From CAVXYG01 sp963706835 (GTDB lineage Bacteria; Actinomycetota; Actinomycetes; S36-B12; GCA-2699445), in the NCBI GenBank assembly GCA_963706835.1, contig CAVPOB010000017.1:62001-126000 (forward strand): a DNA stretch of 64,000 bases. The letters run 5' to 3'. The notes under the pieces were generated by a model. That model had not been told where the DNA came from. It was given only the letters and a program-made list of their open reading frames with translations, and made no database searches. Shown in pieces: positions 35,554-42,680 of this stretch. The position numbers were made by a program, and so were the translations under genes. Position 1 is the first letter of the stretch, and each line of letters starts with the position of its first letter.

Positions 35554-36582
35554 ATGGCTCGGATCATCTGCATCGCAGCGGTCCTCCTGGCACTGATCGC
35601 GCCAGTCGCGCCGGCCGCCGCTGCGGAATACAACACATGGGCATCCCCGCCGAGCACATGGGCCTTCGCATCCCCGGCGGGCAACCTCACCGACGAACCC
35701 TCTGGCCTCGGAGCGAGTAGGCGCAACCCCGGACATGTGATCTGGGAGAACGAGGCGCCGCGCAACGGCCAGGGGATGCTGTACGCCGTCAGCTCGGGCG
35801 GACTGCGCAAGACCTTCCGGTTCTCCCCCGCGGGGACTGGCAGGCCGACGGCCAGCATGCTGGACTTCGAGGACATGGCTGTAGGGCCCTGCAACGGCCC
35901 GGGCTCAGGGACCTGTTGGTGGGTGGGCGACATCGGCCATCTCAGCAACGACTTCTCGGCCAGCGCCAAGCGGACCTTCTGGCTCTACCGCATTCCGGAG
36001 CCCGACATCACGACCACGGCGAACAACACCCAGCTCACCGTGACCGGCAGGTACCCGTTCACGGTGCCCGCCTCGATCGCCAACGAGGGAAGGATCGCCG
36101 GCAGCGCATCGACGTTCGACATGGAGACCCTGATGGTCCATCCGAAGTCCGGGGAGATCTTCGTCGTGACCAAGGGGCAGAACACCGGCGGGAAGGTGTA
36201 CATCCTGAAGTACCCCTTCCCCCTGACGGCGGGAGCGAGCAGGGAGGCAAAGATCGTGCGGACCGTGCAGATGCCTCGCGCGGGCTCCTGGAATCCGACC
36301 ACGCTCGCCGGCGAGGGCTACCACCTCGTGACGGGCGGCGACATCCACCCCGACGGCCGTCGATTCACCCTGCGCACCTATGGCTGGATCTGGGAGTTCC
36401 GGGGCTCGGACTGGGCGGCGGCTCTGGCCGCCACGGCACCGGTGAAACTGCCCAAGGCCGGCGGGGATCTCGACATGCAGGGCGAAGCATTCACCTATGC
36501 TCCCGACGGGGCCAAGTACTTCACGATCGGGGAGAAGACGCGGACGGTCACACGCTACGTCGTGGTGTTCTCCAAGAAGTAG
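35554..36582 (+). CDS. Secreted beta-propeller-like protein of unknown function
   Basis: 342 residues. N-terminal signal peptide IICIAAVLLALIAPVAPAAAA with a clear AxA cleavage site, no lipobox. The mature part is strand-rich with repeated short phrases typical of propeller blades (DFEDMAVGPCNG, WVGDIGHLS, FWLYRIPEP, STFDMETLMVHPKSGEIFVVTK, GDIHPDGRRFTLRTYG, GEAFTYAPDG). Cys pair C112/C119 by count is in GPCNGPGSGTCWW. No catalytic signature is recognised. Stands alone; the 151 bp before it hold nothing clear. The decayed repeat copy lies after its stop. Confidence 0.7.
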   Translation: MARIICIAAVLLALIAPVAPAAAAEYNTWASPPSTWAFASPAGNLTDEPSGLGASRRNPGHVIWENEAPRNGQGMLYAVSSGGLRKTFRFSPAGTGRPTASMLDFEDMAVGPCNGPGSGTCWWVGDIGHLSNDFSASAKRTFWLYRIPEPDITTTANNTQLTVTGRYPFTVPASIANEGRIAGSASTFDMETLMVHPKSGEIFVVTKGQNTGGKVYILKYPFPLTAGASREAKIVRTVQMPRAGSWNPTTLAGEGYHLVTGGDIHPDGRRFTLRTYGWIWEFRGSDWAAALAATAPVKLPKAGGDLDMQGEAFTYAPDGAKYFTIGEKTRTVTRYVVVFSKK

Positions 36583-37122
36583 GGGATGGTGTTTGCGGGC
36601 GAGCCCCCTGCTTCCAGCGCGGCGACTCCGGCATCGTCGGCATGCAGACCTCTCCCGAAGCCGCCCGGTCACACCCGGCCTCACGCGCGCGGAACGGCCC
36701 GTTCCTGGCAGGTCTGCACCAGGGGCAAGGGAAGCGGTGGCAGGCGGCGAGAAACTCCGGCACGCGCACGGGGTGCCAACCCCGCAACGGGTGCACAAGC
36801 GGCTATCCCTGAGGCGCCCTCAGTCGCCAGCGCCCCTCCGTGGACGCCCATCCGCCCAGCGGTTGCTCCCCGGCCCCGATCTCGCAGGCCAATCGGCGAA
36901 TCGCAGAGCCGCCGAGCCGAACGGTGCCCACGCCCAGTCACGCCGCGAGGCGGCGCGCTCTGTCGTCGAAGACCGTCCTCGATGCGGGGCCAAGTCCACG
37001 GGGCGCCGCTGCGTGCCAGGCCCGGGATCGATGGGCCGGCACCGTCACTGGCTGCGCCGCGACACGGGACCGTGGGCGGGTACAGGGCGCGCCTCCCGCC
37101 CACGCGGTGGCAATCTGAGGGC
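36583..37122. other. Non-coding region with a decayed 63-bp element
   Basis: 540 bp between the secreted-protein gene and the HIT-HNH gene. The only structure seen is the degenerate repeat copy at about 36690-36830 and CAATCT (37111-37116) 6 nt before the next ATG. Long open frames here are GC artefacts. Confidence 0.6.
36690..36830. repeat. Decayed copy of the 63-bp element (one left, one right half)
   Basis: Left remnant: GGAACGGCCC...CAGGTCTGCACC ending at 36720. Right remnant: GGGTGCCAACCCCGCAACGG then GTGCACAAGCGGC (about 36771-36803) followed by GAGGCGCCCTC, the same linker as in the right arm of locus 2. Orientation as loci 1 and 2. Confidence 0.7.
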
Positions 37123-38625
37123 ATGCCGTCGGGGATCCGCTGCCCGTTCTGCGAGATCGACCCTGGTCGTGTCGTTGCGCACAACCACGCGGCTTTCGCC
37201 ATCAGGGACGCCTTCCCCGTCAGCAAGGGCCATACGCTCGTGCTGCCCCGCAGGCATGTGGCGGACTGGTGGTCGGCGAAGCCGTGGGAGCGATCGGCGA
37301 TCGATGCACTCGTGCAGGAGTGCAAGGATGCACTGGACGAGCAGTACGCCCCAACCGGCTACAACGTTGGCGTGAACAGCGGCGCGGCCGCCGGGCAGAC
37401 CGTGTTCCACCTCCACGTGCACCTGATCCCCCGCTACGACGGCGACGTCGCCGACCCGCGCGGCGGGGTCCGGCACGTGATTCCGGAACGGGGCAACTAC
37501 CTGGTGGCCGACTCCCCCGCCGAGGCCACAGCCACAAACGACCCCTCCCACCTGATCCAGCGGATCCTGGGCCTGCTCGACGAGGGCCGGCGCAGCGCCA
37601 CGTACAAACCGGCGCTGCTCCTCGCGCTGACCGAGCTCGCCGTGGAACGCGCACAGGGGGAGGCACCGTTGAGGCTGCCGCTGCGCGACGTTGCCGAGCG
37701 GGTCATGGAGCTGTACTGGCCGCAGACCAGGCCCTACCCGGCCGACCGATCCGCCGTGCTCCGGCAGGGCCCGGGCAAGCACCTCCGCATCCCCGATGCC
37801 CTGGCCGACCTGCGGGCCGGGTGCGGTGCGACTGCCGCAACGCCGCTCGCACGCCTGCGCTGGTCGCACCCTCAAGCCTACGAGCGCGCCGTCCGCTCGG
37901 TGTCGCGCGCGCTGGCGAAGCAGCCGGTCCCCCGGTTGCAGCGGCCCGGCTCCAGCAGCGGACTGGACCGCTACCCGAGGTTCCTCTACGACGACAGCCG
38001 TTTCGTGGCCGAGCGCGGCGCATTGGACTCCGATCCGGTCCTGACGCTGAACCGTGGCGTTGCCGATGCCTTGGCGCGCAACGCTGCCGTGATCCGCATC
38101 GCCACCCACGACGTCTGGGCGGAGGGGGTCGCCGACTTCAACAACCTGGCGCTGGAGGAGGTGGAACTGCACGAGTTCCTCTTCGGCACCGACCGGACCA
38201 GTCTCCGACCGGTCGCCGAGGGTTTGCGGGACGTCGGCGCAACGCGCTGCTTCTGGTGCCGGCAGCCGCTGGGGGGTCGCGTCGAGGTTGACCACGTCAT
38301 CCCATGGAGCCACTTCGCCTTGGACGACTTGAGCAATCTCGTCCTCGCCGATCCCGCGTGCAACAACGACAAGCGCGACCTGCTGGTCACCGCGGACCTC
38401 GTGCGGCGATGGCTGGACCGGGACCTGGACGTACTCGGGTCGGTGGCGCAGGAGTTGCGCTGGCCCTTCGACCCGAACCGCTCGCGGGCGGTGGCGCGCT
38501 CGTCCTATCGGCACCTCGCCGATGGCATGCCGGTGTGGGGCGGGCGCCGGGCCGCAGTGCTCTACGACCGGCACCAGCGCGCCGAGGTCCTGCGCTGGAT
38601 CGAGCACGCATCGGGAGCCGCTTGA
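37123..38625 (+). CDS. HIT hydrolase-HNH endonuclease fusion
   Basis: 500 residues in three parts. 1-~130: HIT domain with RCPFCEIDP (zinc Cys pair), a nucleotide loop and VFHLHVHLIPRY holding the H-x-H-x-H triad (His96, 98, 100). ~140-205: SHLIQRILGLLDEGRRSATYKPALLLALTEL and VMELYWPQTRPY, a module I associate with HNH restriction-like proteins. ~280-430: FLYDDSRF...VLTLNRGVADAL, then HNH with CFWCRQPLGG (Cys376, Cys379), VEVDHVIPWSHF (Asp390-His391) and LADPACNNDKRD. Nucleotide hydrolase/transferase plus DNA cleavage in one chain suggests defence or end-processing; no modification gene is adjacent. CAATCT lies 6 nt before ATG. Flanked on both sides by 63-bp elements. Confidence 0.85.
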   Translation: MPSGIRCPFCEIDPGRVVAHNHAAFAIRDAFPVSKGHTLVLPRRHVADWWSAKPWERSAIDALVQECKDALDEQYAPTGYNVGVNSGAAAGQTVFHLHVHLIPRYDGDVADPRGGVRHVIPERGNYLVADSPAEATATNDPSHLIQRILGLLDEGRRSATYKPALLLALTELAVERAQGEAPLRLPLRDVAERVMELYWPQTRPYPADRSAVLRQGPGKHLRIPDALADLRAGCGATAATPLARLRWSHPQAYERAVRSVSRALAKQPVPRLQRPGSSSGLDRYPRFLYDDSRFVAERGALDSDPVLTLNRGVADALARNAAVIRIATHDVWAEGVADFNNLALEEVELHEFLFGTDRTSLRPVAEGLRDVGATRCFWCRQPLGGRVEVDHVIPWSHFALDDLSNLVLADPACNNDKRDLLVTADLVRRWLDRDLDVLGSVAQELRWPFDPNRSRAVARSSYRHLADGMPVWGGRRAAVLYDRHQRAEVLRWIEHASGAA

Positions 38626-38849
38626 GGCCTCCGGCGGGGCGCATTGACACCTCATCGCAATCGGGAGTGCGGCGGGCTCCGGTGTCGGCGGGTGGAGGCA
38701 GCGGGGCGCCTGTTGCCCGGGTCCCGTCGCCGTGGTCCAGCGGGTCCAGTTCCGTGGGCGGCCTGAGCCCACTGCGCCGAGGGTCGTCTGCACCTGGTTC
38801 GCCGGGTTCGCAGGCGGCGCGCGGGGGTCGAGCGACTGGGGTAGGGGCG
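38626..38849. other. Non-coding gap after the HIT-HNH gene
   Basis: About 220 bp before the array; no gene, RNA or clear hairpin seen. Confidence 0.5.
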
Positions 38850-39280
38850 GAACGGCCGGTATGCGGGCCAGGTCTGCACCCGGCTCGGGGGCTTGCACCC
38901 GCCGTGGTGGCGGAACGGCCGGTAAGCGGGCCAGGTCTGCACCCGGCTCGGGGGCTTGCACCCGCCGTGGTGGCGGAACGGCCGGTAAGCGGGCCAGGTC
39001 TGCACCCGGATCGGGAGCTTGCACCCGCCGCGGGGGCGGAACGGCCGGTATGCGGGCCAGGTCTGCACCCGGATCGGGGGCTTGCACCCGCCGCGGGGGC
39101 GGAACCGGTCGGATCGGGGCCCAGAGCCACCGTCCCGGGTGCAAACCCCCAAACCGGGTGCACAGTTGCCGCCCCGGAGGCGCCCTCCGCCCCCGTCCCG
39201 GGTGCAAACCCCCGCAACGGGTGCACAGTCGCCCCACCGGCAGCGCCTTCAAGCCCCGTCAACGGGTGCGCATTCGCCCA
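38850..39280. repeat. 63-bp-unit inverted array, locus 2 (four left units, three right units)
   Basis: Left arm: TGCACCC at 38875, 38938, 39001 and 39064, spacing exactly 63 each; linker GGAACGGCCGGTAAGCGGGC. Right arm: GGGTGCA ends at 39156-39162 and 39219-39225 (63 apart), and a third, shortened by 18 bp, at 39264. The central asymmetric core (GGGGGCGGAACCGGTC then GGATCGGGGCC, about 39105-39121) equals that of locus 1. Lies between the HIT-HNH gene and the converging small Cys-rich gene. Confidence 0.92.
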
Positions 39281-39356
39281 ACAGGGAATGAGCCAGCCAG
39301 CCGCGCCGGCTGCAGCCGCCCCGCCTACCGGCGACCGGGCGAGCCGCACCCCGGGC

Positions 39357-39473
39357 CTAGCGGCACTCGCACCGGCGCTCGGCGGGGAACCCCGCAAGGG
39401 CCTGCTCGACGTGGTTGCCGCAGCCGGTCCAGGTGACCTTGCGGCAACGGGGGCACAGGGCGGGGCTGCACAT
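39357..39473 (-). CDS. 38-residue Cys-rich protein conserved in actinobacteria
   Basis: MCSPALCPRCRKVTWTGCG, then HVEQALAGFP and a C-terminal CEC: six cysteines in 38 residues, including CPRC and a CxC tail. I recognise the form from short actinobacterial proteins that begin MCSP and hold TWTGCG. A metal (zinc or copper) site is likely; function unknown. AGGAGG lies 8 nt upstream of ATG. Its 5' side carries a perfect 18-bp palindrome of the CsoR-operator type. Confidence 0.8.
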   Translation of the reverse strand: MCSPALCPRCRKVTWTGCGNHVEQALAGFPAERRCECR

Positions 39474-39515
39474 CGCGACGTTCCTCCTGGGAAATGGACT
39501 CGGGAACCCAAAGGA

Positions 39516-39533
39516 TATACCCCTAGGGGTATA
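39516..39533. promoter_or_regulatory. Perfect palindrome TATACCCCTAGGGGTATA, candidate CsoR-family operator
   Basis: 18-bp perfect dyad, extended by GGAT and ATCC arms on either side (39513-39538). The TACCC...GGGTA form is that bound by CsoR/CstR/RcnR-type repressors (copper, sulfane sulfur, nickel). It lies 43 bp upstream of the small Cys-rich gene and 43 bp upstream of tesB, so it can act on either. No CsoR-like gene is in the window. Confidence 0.65.
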
Positions 39534-39563
39534 GATCCAACCGCAACGCTCCCCTCGGGGCGC

Positions 39564-39569
39564 AATACT
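39564..39569 (+). promoter_or_regulatory. -10-like hexamer AATACT of tesB
   Basis: AATACT, 6 nt, ATG at 39576. The palindrome at 39516-39533 would place a repressor over the -35 side of this promoter. Confidence 0.45.
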
Positions 39570-39575
39570 GGCGCC

Positions 39576-40526
39576 ATGCTGCACAAGGCCCTGATCTCCA
39601 ACAACCGCGACGAGGCGCCGAGCCCCGACGACGACTTCCTGACCCGACTGCAGTTGAAACAGGTGGATCGCGACGTCTTCACCGGCTGGTGCCACGCCGG
39701 TGCGCCGTTGCGCGCCTTCGGGGGCCAGGTCGCCGCCCAGGCCCTGGTCGCGGCCAGCGCCACCGTCGAGGACGATGCCCGCGCCGTGCACTCGCTGCAC
39801 GCGTACTTCCTGCGGCCCGGCCGCACCACCGATCACATCTTGTACATGGTCGACCGGCCGCGGGACGGCCGCAGCTTCTCCACGCGGCGCGTCCGCGCCA
39901 TTCAGTACGGGGAGACGATCTTCACGATGTCGGCCTCCTTCGCCGGGGTGCAGCGTGGCCCCGAGCACCAGCGGCTGGGTCGGCCGCCGATGTGGTGGAA
40001 GGGTCTCCCCGAGCCGGACAGCCTCACGCCGGAGCGGCTCTTCGACCACGTGACGATCGCGGAAGACATTCCCGACGGCGAGCTGGCCACCGTCCTCATC
40101 GAGCACGGCTACCCCACCAAGCAGCGCTTCGACATGCGGGTCATCGAACCGGCGCGGGCACGGCAACTGTCGGGCGGGCTGTACGACCGCATGGTGTGGC
40201 TGCGATCGGCCGAGGAGCTCCCCAGCGACTCGGTGCTCAACGTGTGCATCCTGACGTACTTCTCCGATCTGAACATGGTGGGCACGGTCACCGACGCGCA
40301 CGGCGGGCGCTCCGGCAGCCGCGGGCTGGAGATGGCCTCCCTGGACCACGCGATGTGGTTCCACAATCGCTTCTGGACCGACGAGTGGATGCTCTTCGCA
40401 ACCGACAGCCCGGCAGCCGGCTTCGGACGCGGCTTCGCGCGCGGCGAGTTCTACCGCGCCGACGGCGTCCTGGCCGCCTCGACCGCTCAGGAGGTCCTGA
40501 TCCGGCAGTCGCACCGGGCTCGCTGA
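39576..40526 (+). CDS. tesB: Acyl-CoA thioesterase II (TesB)
   Basis: 316 residues, double hot-dog fold that hydrolyses acyl-CoA. Seen: FTGWCHAGAPLRAFGGQVAAQALVAAS, VHSLHAYFLRPG, DGRSFSTRRVRAIQYGETIFTMSASF, and in the second hot-dog LTYFSDLNMVGT (catalytic Asp area) and GLEMASLDHAMWFH. Ends with TDSPAAGFGRGFARGEFY, the family terminus. A leaderless start follows from AATACT; no ribosome binding site is seen. Confidence 0.94.
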   Translation: MLHKALISNNRDEAPSPDDDFLTRLQLKQVDRDVFTGWCHAGAPLRAFGGQVAAQALVAASATVEDDARAVHSLHAYFLRPGRTTDHILYMVDRPRDGRSFSTRRVRAIQYGETIFTMSASFAGVQRGPEHQRLGRPPMWWKGLPEPDSLTPERLFDHVTIAEDIPDGELATVLIEHGYPTKQRFDMRVIEPARARQLSGGLYDRMVWLRSAEELPSDSVLNVCILTYFSDLNMVGTVTDAHGGRSGSRGLEMASLDHAMWFHNRFWTDEWMLFATDSPAAGFGRGFARGEFYRADGVLAASTAQEVLIRQSHRAR

Positions 40527-40548
40527 GCAGACCTGGCACACTAAGCGG

Positions 40549-40905
40549 ATGCAGAAGCCAGAGATCGACTTCCCGGGTGGCGAAGCCCCCGACACCCTGC
40601 AGATCCGCGACATCGTCGTCGGCGACGGCGACGAGGCCAAGGCCGGTGACGAGGTGACCGTGCACTACGTCGGCGTGGAGTACGACACCGGCGAAGAGTT
40701 CGACGCCTCCTGGAATCGCGGGACACCCATCGCGTTTCCCCTGCAAGGCCTGATCCAGGGCTGGCAGGACGGCATCCCCGGCATGCGGGTCGGCGGTCGC
40801 CGAGAACTCATCATCCCGCCCGCAGCGGCCTACGGCAGCAGCGGCGGCCACCGACTCTCCGGCAAGACGCTCATCTTCGTCATCGACTTGCTCGGCGTGC
40901 GCTGA
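40549..40905 (+). CDS. FKBP-type peptidyl-prolyl isomerase
   Basis: 118 residues, single FKBP domain, cytoplasmic (no signal). Core: GDEVTVHYVGVEYDTGEEFDASW, PIAFPLQGLIQGWQDGIPGMRVGGRRELIIPPAAAYGSSG and TLIFVIDLLGV, with the ligand-pocket aromatic residues kept. Aids proline-limited folding. CACACT stands 6 nt before ATG, so it probably has its own leaderless promoter 22 bp after tesB. Confidence 0.95.
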   Translation: MQKPEIDFPGGEAPDTLQIRDIVVGDGDEAKAGDEVTVHYVGVEYDTGEEFDASWNRGTPIAFPLQGLIQGWQDGIPGMRVGGRRELIIPPAAAYGSSGGHRLSGKTLIFVIDLLGVR

Positions 40906-40953
40906 GTGCCCCCGACACGGACCGCATGACCCGGGAATCCGAGGGCGGAACGG

Positions 40954-40959
40954 AATAAT
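40954..40959 (+). promoter_or_regulatory. -10-like hexamer AATAAT of the carboxypeptidase
   Basis: AATAAT, 6 nt, GTG at 40966. Confidence 0.45.
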
Positions 40960-40965
40960 CGGGCC

Positions 40966-42177
40966 GTGCCGAAGACGAGTGGACTGATGCGGCGGGCGGC
41001 CGCACGAGTATCCGGGGTGGCCCTGGCTGCGGCCCTCGTCGCAGCCCCAGCGCTGGCGGAGGAAGGTCCGGAGGCTGATCCACGTGTCGGCGGGGACGCG
41101 CTGTACCGATCCGGCCTGGTCATCGACGGCACCGCGGCACCGCTGCCCCAATCGGAGGTGGCGTCCTTCCTGGTCGCCGATTTGAACTCCGGGGACGTGC
41201 TGGCGGCGCAGAATGCCCACGAGCAGTTGCCACCGGCCAGCACGCTGAAGATGCTCACCGCGCTGACCGTCCTGCCGCGAGTCGCGCTCGACGAGGTCTA
41301 TACCGCTACGACGCAGGATGTCGCGGTGGAGGGATCGCGGGTGGGCATCGTGGAGGGCAGCACGTACACCGCGCGGCAGCTGCTGGAGGGGATGTTCCTC
41401 ATCTCCGGCAACGACGCGGCCAATGCCGCTGCAAACCTCGGCGGGGGTATCCCCGGCACGGTAGCCCAGATGCAGGCCGAGGCGGGAAGGCTGCAAGCCT
41501 ACGACACCGAGGTGCGCAACCCGAGCGGACTCGACGCCCAGGGTCAACTCAGCTCCGCCTACGACCTGGCGCTGATCGCACGCGCCGGGCTGCAGGAACC
41601 GACCTTCGCGGAGTTGGCGGCGCTGGACAGTTCCACCTTCCCGATGTCGGGCACCACCGACCCCGAGGATCGACCGACCTTCGAGATCTGGAACCAGAAC
41701 ACGCTGGTGGCCGGGGCCTACGAGGGCGCCATCGGCGTGAAGTCGGGCTTCACCACTCAGGCCGGTCGCACCTTCGCAGCAGCCGCCGAGCGCGACGGCG
41801 ACCGGTACCTGGTCACGCTGATGGGGATAGCGGGCAACACCTACCGCACTGGCGCGGACTACCTCGACTGGGCCTTCGCCAACGCTGCGGATCTGGAACC
41901 GGTCGGCACCCTGGTGCCGCCCAAGTTTGACCGTCCCGCATCGGATGGCGCCGCGCTGATCCCTGCCGCCAACCGGGCCGCGCCCGGTCTGGATCTCGCT
42001 GCAAGCGGGGGCGGTCGGGCGCCCCTCATCGTCGCTGGCATCACCGCGACCGCCGCGCTGACGCTGTGGTGGCTGGTCCGCTCTCCATACCGGCGGGCAC
42101 TGCGCCGCCGGCATCCGGTCTCCGACGCAGTCGCCCAACCTCGCGTCATCGACCTGCGCGACAACGTGCGCGTCTAG
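40966..42177 (+). CDS. dacB1: D-alanyl-D-alanine carboxypeptidase (class C-type low-mass PBP)
   Basis: 403 residues. Signal peptide RVSGVALAAALVAAPALAEE. Active-site motifs: PASTLKMLTAL (SxxK), LISGNDAAN (SxN) and GVKSGFT (KTG equivalent is KSG). A C-terminal membrane helix (APLIVAGITATAALTLWWLV) followed by a basic cytoplasmic tail anchors it, as in actinobacterial DacB1. Trims the terminal D-Ala of peptidoglycan stem peptides. Its TAG stop and that of the converging ACT gene share CTAG (42174-42177). Confidence 0.93.
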   Translation: MPKTSGLMRRAAARVSGVALAAALVAAPALAEEGPEADPRVGGDALYRSGLVIDGTAAPLPQSEVASFLVADLNSGDVLAAQNAHEQLPPASTLKMLTALTVLPRVALDEVYTATTQDVAVEGSRVGIVEGSTYTARQLLEGMFLISGNDAANAAANLGGGIPGTVAQMQAEAGRLQAYDTEVRNPSGLDAQGQLSSAYDLALIARAGLQEPTFAELAALDSSTFPMSGTTDPEDRPTFEIWNQNTLVAGAYEGAIGVKSGFTTQAGRTFAAAAERDGDRYLVTLMGIAGNTYRTGADYLDWAFANAADLEPVGTLVPPKFDRPASDGAALIPAANRAAPGLDLAASGGGRAPLIVAGITATAALTLWWLVRSPYRRALRRRHPVSDAVAQPRVIDLRDNVRV

Positions 42178-42677
42178 CCGCCCTCTGCCGAGAGATCGAT
42201 CATCAGGTCATCCGACAGATCCTCCAGCCCGGCGACCACCTCGGACAACGACTGCTCCGCGGACAGGCCCAGGCTTATGGTGGCGCGGAAGATCACGCCG
42301 CCGCTCATCGATGCCGGCTCCACAACGGTCTGCAACTCGGCGACGTTGACGCCGGCTGCGGCCAGTGCTCGCGTCACTTCGGCCACGATGCCGGGACGAT
42401 CGTTGGCCACCACGTGCAGCGTGTGGCGCTGGACCGCTGGCAGCGGGGCGGCTGCGGCAGCCACATGCACCACCAGGTCCGGCATCTGGTCAAGCGCGTC
42501 CGACAAGGCTGCGGCCGTCGCATCGGGCACGCCGATGGCGATGATCCCGGCGAACTTCCCCGCCAACTGCGCCATCCGGCTGTCCTGCCAGTTGCCGCCG
42601 TGCTCGGCCACGGCCGCGGCCACGCGCTCGATGACGCCGGGCCGATCATCGGCCAGCACGGTCACGATGAGTTCCAT
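42174..42677 (-). CDS. GcvR-like protein with two ACT domains
   Basis: 167 residues, two ACT domains and nothing else: VTVLADDRPGVIERVAAAVAEHGGNW (first) and LHVVANDRPGIVAEVTRALAAAGVNVAELQT (second). This is the plan of GcvR, which in E. coli senses glycine and blocks GcvA. It starts 3 bp after gcvP and so belongs to the glycine cleavage operon. A role in sensing glycine is inferred; no GcvA homologue is in view. Stop codon overlaps tail to tail with the carboxypeptidase gene. Confidence 0.85.
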   Translation of the reverse strand: MELIVTVLADDRPGVIERVAAAVAEHGGNWQDSRMAQLAGKFAGIIAIGVPDATAAALSDALDQMPDLVVHVAAAAAPLPAVQRHTLHVVANDRPGIVAEVTRALAAAGVNVAELQTVVEPASMSGGVIFRATISLGLSAEQSLSEVVAGLEDLSDDLMIDLSAEGG

Positions 42678-42680
42678 CCG

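Noticed and set aside
36583..37122. Extended N-terminus of the HIT-HNH protein
   Set aside because: The frame is open back to 36586 but is Arg/Pro-rich and crosses the decayed repeat; RCPFCEI near 37123 is the normal HIT start.
38652..39436. 63-bp arrays as coding sequence with a 21-residue repeat
   Set aside because: Frames on both strands are open, arms are inverted, one unit has an 18-bp loss and locus periods include 64; no start with ribosome site. DNA-level function is more likely.
38304..40526. Reading the HNH tail, repeat array and tesB as one 740-residue protein
   Set aside because: The frame is open only because of composition. It crosses the arrays out of frame with the HNH domain, and tesB has its own start.
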